A stretch of DNA of 64,000 nucleotides from Elysia chlorotica (Eukaryota > Mollusca > Gastropoda > Plakobranchidae), in NCBI GenBank assembly GCA_003991915.1, contig RQTK01000109.1, positions 500,407 through 564,406 on the forward strand, written 5' to 3'. Every line of letters begins with the position of its first letter. Positions within the stretch are counted from its first letter, which is position 1. The translations under genes were made by a program, and so were the position numbers. Below the pieces are notes generated by a model. The model was not told the DNA's origin. It made no database searches and worked only from the letters and a program-made list of their open reading frames with translations. This document shows, piece by piece, positions 26,488-36,205 of the stretch.

Positions 26488-26965
26488 AGCCTCTTGATTC
26501 CCTGTGGAACACAGGGCCGCAGCAAATCCCCTCCACCGAACTCGGTTCTGGCTAGTCCTCTCCAGTTCGGCTCATGTACTACCAGCAGTTTTTATCTCAG
26601 CATCGGTGCTTCGCCGCCAAGTCTGCTTCGGACGTCCGGCCTTGCGTTTACCCTGGGGGTTCTACTCCAGGGCTTGTGATGTTGGATACAGGCTTTCGAA
26701 GTGTGTGGGCTATCCAGCCCCATTTGCGCTTTCTGATCTCTCTCGATGGGGGTTTGCTTCGTCCTGTCCCAAAGTTCTTTGTTCGTGATAATTTCAGGCC
26801 CCTAAAGTTGAGGATGTTTCTGAGGCATCTGTTGGTGAATGATTGCAGTTTATGGCTGTTGGTCTTGGTACCGCGCCATAGAGTAAGACCGACTTGACGT
26901 TGGTATTAAAGATCCGGATCTTGTTTCGTACCGACAGGGCTGTAGACCCCCAGATTGATTTTAGG
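26488..26965 (-). mobile_element. decayed non-LTR retrotransposon, 3' end of reverse-transcriptase ORF
   Basis: Read on the minus strand, frameshifted pieces are KSVLLYGAV, then NRCLRNILNFRGLK, then EIRKRKWGWIAHTLRKP, then a GK/GRP-type tail. This is the order found at the C-terminal end of the ORF of many invertebrate LINEs (YGSE..W, then CLR.IL, then RKWGWIGHTLRK, then KRGRP.TW). Stops and frameshifts break it, so it is a dead copy. It sits in the last intron of the Ig gene in the same orientation. The plus-strand frames over it are shadows. The clade cannot be fixed from this remnant. Confidence 0.8.
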
Positions 26966-28741
26966 GTATAACAAGTGTATCGTGCAAGTTAAGGTTTATA
27001 TAGTTTCGAATTCACGGAGTCTTGGTTCCATAATTCGTCGTTATTATATAAATGTGTAACGATACCGCATTTACACTAGTTAAAAAGATCTCTCGCGGAA
27101 GATGGTCATAGCAAGCTTGTCAACATCTGAACTTTTCATTATTTGAGGAAGAGATGGCGTCAATGTCTGGAATTGGTTAGTAAATCCAATCTTTGATAAG
27201 CTTTACCGGAACAAAACACATTAATGCCCAGACAGCCGAAAGACGGATAATAACATGCAACTGGTAAGATTTGCAGGGTACAGACTAATATTGTATTTTA
27301 TCCTTCGCTGGTAATAACTCGTATTGTCTAGCCACGAATACAACGTTGTCCAGATACGAGCAATTTTCTGAATTAGCCGCTTCAGACATTCTGTGTGCCC
27401 GTTCTATAATAACAGCAATCTTCCTTGTGACTCACCATTCCGAAAAAATAACTTGGTTCTAAAGAATATGTATCTCGTCCTTTAAAAGAGCGAACGATGT
27501 TTTTGGTAATTGATGATGACTGCGATTTTTTTTTATCGTCCTTTGAATAAAGCCAACTGAGTATGCAAACAGTTGTTCTCTTCTCACTATTGCAAACCAG
27601 ACGAGGGGCTGGGGTTATCTTACCAAAATAATTAAAAAAATATATATAATAAATAAAACAGGTTTACACCAACGATTGATGAGCAATGCACCTTATATAC
27701 AAAACTATCTGTCAGAAATGCTTGCACGTCAGTTCTAGCGGTGACCATACACTTCCTAGCTCTATAAGAAACATTTTTTGAGGCAGCTGTTTACTAATTT
27801 TGATAAAGGTCGTGACAATATTAAGCTAGCTAGGTGTAACTATTTTTACGACATATTTATCAAATAGAGATCAACACAAAAAGATATCCAGACAAGAATT
27901 TGTTATAAACCACTATTGCTATAAGATGTATGAACAGAATCTATGCAATATAAGCTCACAAACAGGAAATAAAACCTAGAAAAAAAACCAGAAAAAAAAA
28001 ACAGGCCATAAGTATGATATTGTTTTTTGGATCAATCAGGCGCCTAGAGAGCTATGACAATAATTATTATGTTATTCCCTAGGGGTATCACACTCCGTAA
28101 CCAGATGAACTGGAAAATTAAGAAGCTTAGAAGAAGCGTGGAGACAGCAGAGGAAAGGGAAAAACCTAAGCCAGTCAGATGGAGACTGGGGCCATCACGA
28201 AATGAGCGGCAGGTGGAAGCAACTTAGCGACCACGATTGGTGTAATGAGAACATAGGAGATCGTCTTTCGGGACCCTGGCGTTTAAGTAAACTAATTATG
28301 GCTGTGCTCGGGGTTTCGCATCTGCGAAAGTTAGGATATGTACCTCTGAGTCGAGACTTGTAAGGTAATCCCAGTACAGCCACTAAAGAGCCAATTTTCA
28401 CACAAGATAAATTAACTTATAAATAGTTATAGGAAGTGATGAAGTTCTAACGCCTGGGTCGAAAGTAAACAAAAGTTTACTGATGATTGCTGATAACATA
28501 CTGATGAGGTTAAATAAACAGGATTTTGAAGTGAACCAAATAAAAAGAATGTCTATAGCCCTTCTAAGTGTGTACGTAAAAAAACAAACAACTTGGAACA
28601 TAAAATTAGTGCTTTAGATGTATATTGTTTTTACCGTTTATTGGTGTCAACACTCGAAATGCGTTGATAAATAATGTTATGTGTCATGTAATTAGATTTG
28701 ACACACCTTTAAAAAAGAAACAAAAGGCAGGCAATGCTTAC
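26966..28741. other. intronic sequence of the Ig gene, nothing further recognised
   Basis: Intron between the 24-nt microexon and the retroelement fragment. No additional exon could be supported. Confidence 0.5.
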
Positions 28742-28765
28742 CTCTCTTGGAATTCTTTGAATCAG
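28742..28765 (-). CDS. 24-nt microexon candidate before the anchor exon
   Basis: Minus-strand reading: acceptor CTTTTTTCACAG, then 24 bases encoding A-DSKNSKR-G, then donor GAG followed by GTAAGCATTG. Both borders fit consensus and both phases are 1, so it can be included or skipped without changing frame. Inclusion adds eight residues (seven complete plus the split codon) between Ig2 and the spacer. Its sequence resembles the first bases of the terminal exon (DSKNSKR against TEKNSKED), which suggests it arose by duplication of that exon start. Transcript evidence is needed to confirm it is used. Confidence 0.6.
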
Positions 28766-29980
28766 CTGTGAAAAAAGACAGGAGAGGTAACAGATAAGGA
28801 ACAGTAAACATAGTTTTATGACATCTTTTAAAAAAATAAAAGAAAGCTATCATAACTTCATAGCTTGCAATAGATTTGATGAGAAAATTACTAAAGTATG
28901 TAAATTCGAAGACAATCACATATATTCCTTTTAAAGATTCATTACTAGATGTATATTCCCAACAAAAAATATAGAAAATCCTCTTCTTTGCAAAACTCGT
29001 AGCTCATTTTAATACACTAAATATCGGGTGTTACAAATAATTAATACACATAATCCTTACAAGGTATCTTTAATTTAGTGACTATAGCTGTTTTAAAACC
29101 TGGAAGTAAGAACATGTATAGAATTTTAATAATGCAAATTGTGATTTTTCAATAATTATTTTAAACACTTAGTAAAATATATGAAATATGTTAAATGAAT
29201 GGCAACGATTAAGATACAGACAGTAAAAGCAAAAAGAAGTTGAGATGAGAAATAAAACTGGAGATCATCAATAGGGATCGCAAGCAAAAACAAATAAAAA
29301 AAACTCAAAATGATAACAAAAATTAAAAAAAAACACTCAAAAGGATAACAAAAAAAAAAAAAAAAAACACTCAAAAGGATAACAAAAATAAAAAAAAAAA
29401 CACTCAAAAGGATAAAAAACAAAACAAAAAAAACAACAACACTCAAAACAATCGCGTTGAGACCAAGTGCCATTGCGCACTGTAGACTAAAGTCTTTGAT
29501 CATATAAGACAAAAAGTCTTAAAATCAATAGCTGGTGTTTTGAAATGACTTTAGATGTTAGTGGATGTATTTTATGGAGTTGCTGTAATTGCTTGTGGTA
29601 TAAGCAGCAATTTCCTATTTGAAAGAAAGAAGGTGCCATTTCAATGTTCTGAGAAAGGCATGTGTGCAGATTTGCAATGTTTCAATTATTGAAACAAAAT
29701 GTGAAAGCGGATATGACCATGCAAGACAGTGAGTATCATGAAAAGTATCAATGACCTATGAGGGATCAAACAATCAAACCTTACATTGTGAATTTAATGG
29801 CACTTGATACGACAATGTGGGAAAACATCAGAAAAAAAAAGAAAAAAAAGACAATAATTTGAAAAAACAACACTAATACAACCGAATATAATCAAACGAA
29901 CGAAGGCCATGAAAAAACAAGTTAGTACACCGAAAGATGAAAGTGGCGGAGAGAGGACGTACAGAAAGTGGTGATCGTAC
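28766..29980. other. intronic sequence with an A-rich minisatellite
   Basis: About five A-rich units with the core CACTCAAAAGGATAAC lie at 29300-29450. The remainder shows no feature. Confidence 0.6.
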
Positions 29981-30128
29981 CGTTGAGCACGTCTACTATG
30001 ACTCTTCCCATTTGTGAGGCTGACGTGCGGCAAATGTAGGTACCCGCATCGCTCATCTGGGCTGACTCAATGCGCAGGATGCTCGATATGCTCCGGTTCA
30101 TGATTTCCACGTTCTTCTTTATGCTCAA
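29981..30128 (-). CDS. Ig2, second half exon
   Basis: The acceptor is TTTACCTACAG followed by TTGAGCATAAAG, in phase 0. The donor is CTCAACG followed by GTACGATC, leaving one base of the next codon. The exon encodes strands C' to G of the second Ig domain: LSIKKNVEIMNRSISSILRI, then ESAQMSDAGTYICR with the second conserved Cys and the tyrosine-corner DAGTYIC, then a final strand ending VIVDVLN. NRS is an N-glycosylation sequon. It continues in frame from the exon at 30950-31095, and joins both the 24-nt microexon and the terminal exon in the correct phase. Confidence 0.88.
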
Positions 30129-30364
30129 CTGTAGGTAAAGGGCAGTTAGTGTTTATTAGTCCAGGGGTGTATAGAGGGGGAGAACAATAACAAGAACAGA
30201 AAAAACTGAGAGACTAAAAAAGGAGAATGTAAAGACACTTCCTATTTTAAGACAGAGCAAGAGGAAAAACTGAGAAAGAAAAGATGGAAAATTGATAGAT
30301 AGATAAATTGGTAGATAAATGATAGATTGGTAAGATAGCCAGATAGCCAGATAGACAGGTAGGT

Positions 30365-30367
<3 letters not shown>

Positions 30368-30412
<45 letters not shown>
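30368..30412. repeat. (GA)n microsatellite in intron
   Basis: An AG run with GATA-type flanking repeats (about 30295-30365). Confidence 0.95.
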
Positions 30413-30418
<6 letters not shown>

Positions 30419-30734
30419 GGAAAGAGATAGAGATAGAGAGAGATAACGAGAGTTAAATCTTTACTATAATACTTTACCACACATAGAATGAGGCAAAAAG
30501 TAAAGATGAAATTCAGACTGGACAAGGGATTCAGAACAGTACAGGAATATAACAGATTGTGTTCCAAAATAATGTTCCTTATTTATCCCTTCCGATTGAC
30601 AAAAAGGACACAGTGATGAACTGTTTCCGTACTATTTGAAATTACATTACTAGCTGCTAAAAACGAAAACATGTTTTTTGATTTTGCAAGAGGGAAAATA
30701 TACAACACAGTTTAAAAACTTAATGATCTCAGCC

Positions 30735-30830
30735 ACATGACTAAAGAGCAAAGCAAAATACGCTACAATACTAAGGCATGATGGGTTCGATATATGCCGG
30801 GGTTCCACTAGATCCGTGCAGCCACTATAT
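30735..30830 (+). mobile_element. possible tRNA-like SINE remnant
   Basis: A weak A-box-like stretch (GACTAAAGAGCAAAGC) is followed about 40 bases later by GGGTTCGATATATGCC, which resembles a B-box. It is short and diverged, and no second copy was seen. Confidence 0.25.
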
Positions 30831-30949
30831 TCTTACTAAGTTTAGGATTTTCTTTTGGGTTTTTAGATATAAAACAACAATATGAAAATGTAAACATAAG
30901 ATGATAGAGTGCTTTGTACTCATTAATCAAGCAGTCGGTGAAAACTCAC

Positions 30950-31095
30950 CCCTCTCGCGGAATCCGTGGCCAAAATCTGACCTTCGAAGAACCAGTCGAT
31001 CTCGTCTGGCATGGAAGACTTGTCGCTGGCTGCACTACACGTCAGAACTAGGGGCTTGTTCTTGTCAACAACGGTGTTGTTTGAGATGGTGAAAG
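30950..31095 (-). CDS. Ig2, first half exon
   Basis: The acceptor is GTTGTTTGCCAG followed by CTTTCACC, and two bases complete the preceding codon. The donor is GCGAGAGGG followed by GTGAGTTT, in phase 0. It encodes FTISNNTVVDKNKPLVLTC with the first Ig2 cysteine, then DEIDWFFEGQ with the core tryptophan, ending ATDSARG. NNT is an N-glycosylation sequon. Spliced directly to the 33945-34029 exon it gives LKVVPFTISN; the VVP is the usual Ig1-Ig2 junction in Dpr and DIP proteins. With a microexon the split codon becomes Ala instead of Pro. Confidence 0.88.
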
Positions 31096-31254
31096 CTGGC
31101 AAACAACATTAGTAGTCTATTTATTCTTAACCACACGCATTTCCTTTTAAGAGTAATACTGTCCAGATTATGGTATTGATGTCTATTTTGAAATAGATTT
31201 ATGAGTCAGAACAAATTTAAGAACATTAATTTAGGAGAAGTAGTTTACACACGC

Positions 31255-31276
31255 ACGCACACACACACACACACAG
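31255..31276. repeat. short (CA)n in intron
   Basis: A CA run read directly from the sequence. Confidence 0.9.
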
Positions 31277-32024
31277 AGCCACAACGCTTATGCAAATAGA
31301 TCCAATCATGCACTATGCAAAATTTATCATCGTTAACGACGAACCTTTTTTTTTAGGAAAAGAAGAATAACTATCAGTTAAATGTATGATGCAAGAAAAT
31401 AAAACGATGCAGAATAGTTTTTATTTGTATCCCTAACCCGAATTCAATGCCATGGAGGCTAAACTGCACAAGCATTGAATTTCTACTACTTATATTAACC
31501 CCTTAACATTTTTTCAAATACCTATAAAAATAATTAATCAAGGTGGATGAACATGTATATTAAAAAAAAAAAGTAAAATATAATTTTAATTATACTAACT
31601 TTCTATCTGTGAAGTTTGTTGATATGGGTGATATAAAAAAATTGCCTTTTCTCGACAATTAAGGAACTCCAGCAACGTTTTAACAGCGCTTTATTTTGTT
31701 TCAAATTACAGTGTTTAAAAAAAAGCATCGCGTTTTAATATCCTTCTTTGATTCGATTTTAGGTCTGACTCATTTTCTACCCCAAACAAAAATTCCCAAT
31801 TCATACTATCCGTAGAGTACCGCATATTTGCTTATTTTGATGATGGACATTACCGTGATCGGAAAATCAAATTAGAAAGAAGGTTAAAATCATTTTTCAA
31901 ATTTAATGTGGTAGCCATCACGCATGAAGCACAATCAGAGAAGTACGCCTTGTCATTTTTCATTTCAGTTTAAATTCACAGTCCTTAAATGTTGATCTAT
32001 TGTTTAAAGTAAAAAAATAATTAC
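31277..32024. other. intronic sequence, nothing recognised
   Basis: AT-rich intron between Ig2 and the second hinge microexon. No further exon is supported. Confidence 0.5.
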
Positions 32025-32060
32025 CGGGCTTTAAGTCAACTTGGTTTCCATGCAGGCCTC
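32025..32060 (-). CDS. 36-nt hinge microexon candidate B
   Basis: Minus-strand reading: acceptor ACATTTGTTTCAG, then 36 bases, then donor CCCG followed by GTAATTATTTTT. Phase is 1 at both ends. It encodes (R/G)-GLHGNQVDLKP-(A) between Ig1 and Ig2. Length, phase, first bases (GAGGC), the central AACCAA (Asn-Gln) and about 12 bases of intron after the donor match candidate A at 33056-33091. The bases just upstream of the acceptor are also similar, so the pair looks like a tandem exon duplication. There is no direct evidence that it is transcribed. Confidence 0.62.
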
Positions 32061-33055
32061 CTGAAACAAATGTCGTTGGTATAGTTTGCATTGCGCTTTA
32101 TCCAGATATTTCCTTTAACAATACTCATACAAAAACGTCTTAAAATCAAATGCAAAATTAATTTAAAAAAAGTGTATATAATTAGGGCGAATTAATTTAA
32201 CTGCTCTTGAAATTAAAGACCTCATTCTTATCTCATTAAGCTCATTTTGGATCATGCGATTTAAAGACTTGGTACATTGATGGGTGCACCATACATAGTT
32301 GCAACAGAGGACTCGCAACTTAATATCATGGACAAGCAATGATGTATATATCTCCCCTTTCCTCACTAAAAACATCTTTTATCGTTTGACGTAAAGTTTA
32401 CGAATTCCGTATGACCTTCAAACCAAAACCACACTTACGTAGAGACCATAAACTTTTATTTGCACCTTTGGAGAATGGGGGATCACTTTTGATCGATGAA
32501 GGTCTGTCACTACCATATGACCAATTAAATGGACAAAGCATTACTCGAACGAGTGGGGAATGATCCCGCATAATAAGCTAGAGTATTTAACCATCAAGGA
32601 TGGCCAATTAAACCATTCCAGTCCCATAATATAAACAGCTATTCATAGGTGCATGAGAAAGAGTTTATCGGCGTAAGACTACAGTTTGAATAAAGGATAT
32701 CTAAGGCAACCTCGAGGGTACACAGATCTAGTCTTAGAATAATGTAAATAACTGTTACGAAACTAAGACTAGTTATAATTGCTGATATACCAGATGAGTG
32801 GCCGTGGCTAAGGATTAACCTCACTAGGGACTGGATACCATCTAGTAAAAACTGGAGCTTTTTGTCTATTCCGCATTGTTCTCAACAGAGAAATGTGAGG
32901 CATTGTTAAAAATTCCTTTTGTGGGACAGGGGCACTAAAGTCGATGGTCAACACAGCGAAAAGACAATTTTTTTTTAGAGCAAGAGACCTACTCGCTACA
33001 GCTACATTTCGTGAGGTTTAATGTTTGGAAAAATTAACAAAAACAAAATAATTAC
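32061..33055. other. intronic sequence between the two hinge microexons
   Basis: About 1 kb of AT-rich DNA with no other supported feature. Confidence 0.5.
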
Positions 33056-33091
33056 CAGTTTTGTCCTTGTCTTGGTTTATAAGAAAGCCTC
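33056..33091 (-). CDS. 36-nt hinge microexon candidate A
   Basis: Minus-strand reading: acceptor CTGTTTATTTCAG, then 36 bases, then donor ACTG followed by GTAATTATTTTG. Phase is 1 at both ends. It encodes (R)-GFLINQDKDKT-(A or G) and would insert 12 residues, charged in the second half, at the Ig1-Ig2 hinge. It is paralogous to candidate B about 1 kb downstream. Skipping both, including either or including both all preserve the reading frame. Confidence 0.65.
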
Positions 33092-33944
33092 CTGAAATAA
33101 ACAGAGTTGTTACAGAGTTTTAACGATCTATATAACCTGTGAAAGACTTTTTAAAAATGTAATACCTGTCACGACTCCGGAGTTTCGAGCTACGTTCCGC
33201 GCTCGTTAGGCGACTTGTGTTTTGGTTGCTTTTGACAACAGGAAACGTTTTTTTATGTGCGCAGTGTCTTGAAATATGATCGTGACCTGCACTTAAACAA
33301 ACTTGAGCCAACGTTGCTAATGTGGATTTACTTCTTACGAAAGTGTCCGATTCCTTAGCAAATGTAATTAGCTAGCTTTCAAACCCAGACAGTTTGTTTA
33401 CGCGGAAGTTGCACAGGAAAAGTTATAGACTCGTCAGCTTTGAAAGGAAGACAATAACTTCCTGTAGCACCAATGTTTTATTATTCCAGACATAACGTAA
33501 TATTTTCTTATCATTTTGCAATCCTGGTCGATCCAAGGTATATATCTCCTATAAAACTTTGGCAGAAATCTTTACTGAAGGCTTACCTTTCCACTTACAT
33601 AGATAGTTGATATCGTGATTTTAGCGGACCACACAATTAATAATAACAGTAGTGGAAGAAAAATATTATGAATAGTTGTACATGCATTGCATACGTTGCA
33701 AATGGATGAAAAAGAAAGATGAAAAGGCGTTGTCATTATGCACCCACATAAAAATGTATGTAAATGCATTTTACTCAGACCACTTCATATAAAAAGAAGT
33801 AAGAGACATCCATGTAGCGATGTGCAGGAAAAATGTGTTTTAGGTTTTCAAAATTAAAACACTTCCAATTGTGTAGAGATTAATGGTTTGGCGCGACTTT
33901 CTGTTTTAAGAATATAATATGAGGTTTACTCGTAAGGTACTTAC
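33092..33944. other. intronic sequence, nothing recognised
   Basis: No additional exon or repeat is supported. Confidence 0.5.
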
Positions 33945-34029
33945 GGACAACTTTTAAATAGACATATTTTCGTAGGTGATAGGTGGTGCTGACTTGACAA
34001 ACGTATCTGCCTTCATCAGATCTCTTCAC
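33945..34029 (-). CDS. Ig1, C-terminal exon
   Basis: The acceptor is TTCTCACTAG followed by GTGAAGAGA, in phase 0. The donor is GTTGTCC followed by GTAAGTACC, leaving one base. It encodes VKRSDEGRYVCQVSTTYHLR and then KYVYLKVV: the tyrosine-corner DEGRYVC with the second Ig1 cysteine, and the final G strand. The CQVST motif is highly typical of Dpr and DIP first domains. In frame with 34710-34835. Confidence 0.9.
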
Positions 34030-34496
34030 CTAGTGAGAACATAGGGAAAAGGAAATAGGAAATGTTGAATTAAGAGGGACAATTTTTAGTTAAAACGAAA
34101 GTAGATTTAGATGTTACAAATCTTCAATAAAATTAATGAATGAAAATGATATCTCCCAACGAAACAATAATGCTAGTTACTTAAGGACGACAATTGTATA
34201 TCAATATTTAAATAAATGTGCTGTTTTCTTGTTAACTTCATTATGCAAAAGTTACTGAAGATAACATATTAAACCTTACTGCAAAAGGTTAACTGAACTC
34301 CAAATAATCGCCGCTACAAACTATCATAGATCTAAAATATTAAAAACATCTCTCTTCTTTTATACAATACACTGCCATATATTTGTTGCGTTTTCATTTG
34401 TTTAATTATAGCAACTAATTTTAAAAACAGTCCTTAAGATAAAAGAAAAGTATAGAATAGAAAACTGTAGGTCCGATATGAGAAAGTTCGTCGCGG
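34030..34496. other. intronic sequence, nothing recognised
   Basis: Short intron segment leading up to the CA repeat, with no other feature. Confidence 0.5.
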
Positions 34497-34570
34497 GTGT
34501 TGTGTGTGAGTGTTGTGTGTATGTGTGTGTGAGTGTGTGTGTGAGTGTGTGTGTGTGTGTGAGTGTGTGA

Positions 34571-34610
<40 letters not shown>

Positions 34611-34707
34611 TGTGTATGTGTGTGTGTGTGTGTGTGAGAGTGTGTGAGTGTGTATGTGTGTGTGGAGAGTGTGTGAGTGTGTGAATGTGTGTGAGTGTGT
34701 GTGTGTT
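34497..34707 (-). repeat. CA-repeat (sense of gene) adjoining a 5' splice site
   Basis: About 210 bases of imperfect TG on the plus strand, which is CA in the transcript of the minus-strand gene. The repeat begins directly after the donor GTAA of the Ig1 middle exon. The long minus-strand His/Thr/Ser frame here is read-through into the intron. Confidence 0.93.
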
Positions 34708-34709
34708 AC

Positions 34710-34835
34710 CTCTTCGATAATAAGATTCCAGTCTGGGCGCAGAGGCTCGTGCTCCACCTTGAAGCGCTTATCCTGCACGAACGTGTTGGTCTCAATCGTC
34801 AGCGGGTTCGTCTCGTGGATGCGGCTCCAGGTCAC
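34710..34835 (-). CDS. Ig1, middle exon
   Basis: The acceptor is TTTATTCGCCCACAG followed by GTGACCTGG. The donor is GAAGAG followed by GTAACACAC. Exactly 42 codons, phase 0 at both ends. It starts with VTWSRIHETNPL, holding the core tryptophan of Ig1, and continues through TFVQDKRFKVEHE to DWNLIIEE, the E strand before the tyrosine corner. Compared with arthropod Dpr and DIP proteins, the order W, then a hydrophobic strand, then RF, then W.L.I is preserved. The acceptor lies about 26 bases from the end of a SINE. Confidence 0.9.
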
Positions 34836-34861
34836 CTGTGGGCGAATAAAACCCATGTTGT

Positions 34862-35176
34862 TGCTTAGCGTCCAACGTCATCACTATAGGCTATACTGTA
34901 GACGAGCCCCAAGATTAATGTCTGACAAGCTTATGTGCTGCCACACAGATGCAATGCGGAGATACCATGACTGCGTCAAGCGGTCACATTAACCTGATAC
35001 CGGTCTGACAAGCTTATGTGCTGCCACACAGATGCAATGCGGAGATACCATGACTGCGTCAAGCGGTCACATTAACCTGATACCGATCCATCCAGTAGGG
35101 TACGAAATCATCACAGCGGGGCTCGAACCACGGACCTCCTACGTCGAAAGCCGGTGCTCTACCCCAGAGATACGCC
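34862..35176 (-). mobile_element. tRNA-derived SINE in intron, with internal 83-bp duplication
   Basis: Read on the minus strand, the head GGGGTAGAGCACCGG (A-box) and GTGGTTCGAGCCCC (B-box) are spaced as in a tRNA. A body follows (GTGACCGCTTGACGCAGTCA, then CTGTGTGGCAGCACA, then CTTGTCAGAC) matching the SINE at 14.86 kb. The plus-strand blocks 34921-35003 and 35004-35086 are an essentially exact 83-bp tandem duplication of the body. It has the same orientation as the Ig gene. Confidence 0.78.
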
Positions 35177-36205
35177 CCCCCCCCAAACCACTGTGGGCGA
35201 AACGACGGCAATTATCAGGTAAAATGATAACTGCTTTTTAAGGTCTATGGTATTGTAAACAAACAGTACTTTCAGTGGCAGCTAAGCACTCACGGCATTG
35301 CATGCTATTGAGTTTGATTTAACGGAATAACTCATACGTAAACATTGAGTCGTCTTTCACATTACCCTCTATAAACAGGATTATGCCATGCGTAAATGCG
35401 TGTGAGGATGATTGCCTTTTTATTCTCAAGTTCTCTGTGTTTAAACCTGACGTTCTCAATCACTCGTGGTGTTTCGGTGTAACAGACCGGTGAGACGGGA
35501 GATGCTGGAAACACAAGTTAATCAACTATCTGGCTTTCTCCTCCTCTCCCCTTTTCAAAGGATCCGTCTCTTTCCCTCTCTCTGCCTCTGCATCTATAAT
35601 TTTCTATTTTTTACCTCTTTCTTTTCTCTCTTTTCCCTCTCTTCAGCGTTATCTCTCTTCCTCTCTCCCCCTTTCTCTCTCTGTTTCTTTATTTTCTTAT
35701 CTCTCTTTCCCCCTCTTTCTTTCTAATTCTCTTCTTCCTACCTCCCCCCCTTACAGAAACTCGAAAGTCTGGCAAAAGAATCCAGCTGCCAGATGTCAAG
35801 GACACTGAGACCAGCAGAGGATGATTTTTGGCCGAATGGTCAGAGTCTTTAGACAGAGATTGTATCACGGTACAATTTGACTCATTTGACTAAATACCCT
35901 CTGTAGTTTTTATTTCTATATATTTCTAAGCAGGCGTGTTTCTAGAAGGTAGCGACTTGGGCATTTAATAAATATCTTCCACAATTGCAGTCGGCTCCTG
36001 GAGGGAAAACAACTGCTTGTTACAAATCGCTTCGAGAGTACATCTTTTACTAATGTTGGAGTAGAAAACCGATCAACGTTACAGTTAATTATAACATAAA
36101 GTTTACATTCTAGCCCTACAGTATGGTGTGGAGACAATCCAACAAAAGCATTGTTTCCTTGTTCTATTTCCTAAAAAAAAACCGGACTGAACAGAATATT
36201 TTAGA
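35177..36205. other. intronic sequence with a CT-rich tract
   Basis: A T/C-rich tract occupies about 35535-35750. The plus-strand frame through it is low-complexity. No supported exon. Confidence 0.5.

Noticed and set aside
26494..26897. Plus-strand open frames over the 26.5 kb block
   Set aside because: Antisense shadows of the minus-strand retroelement remnant.
33575..33600. Possible further hinge microexon with donor-like GGTAAGCC
   Set aside because: No matching acceptor at a sensible distance and no similarity to the two 36-nt candidates.
35090..35176. Possible functional tRNA gene on the minus strand
   Set aside because: A- and B-boxes are present but the acceptor stem does not pair, and a SINE body shared with two other loci follows.
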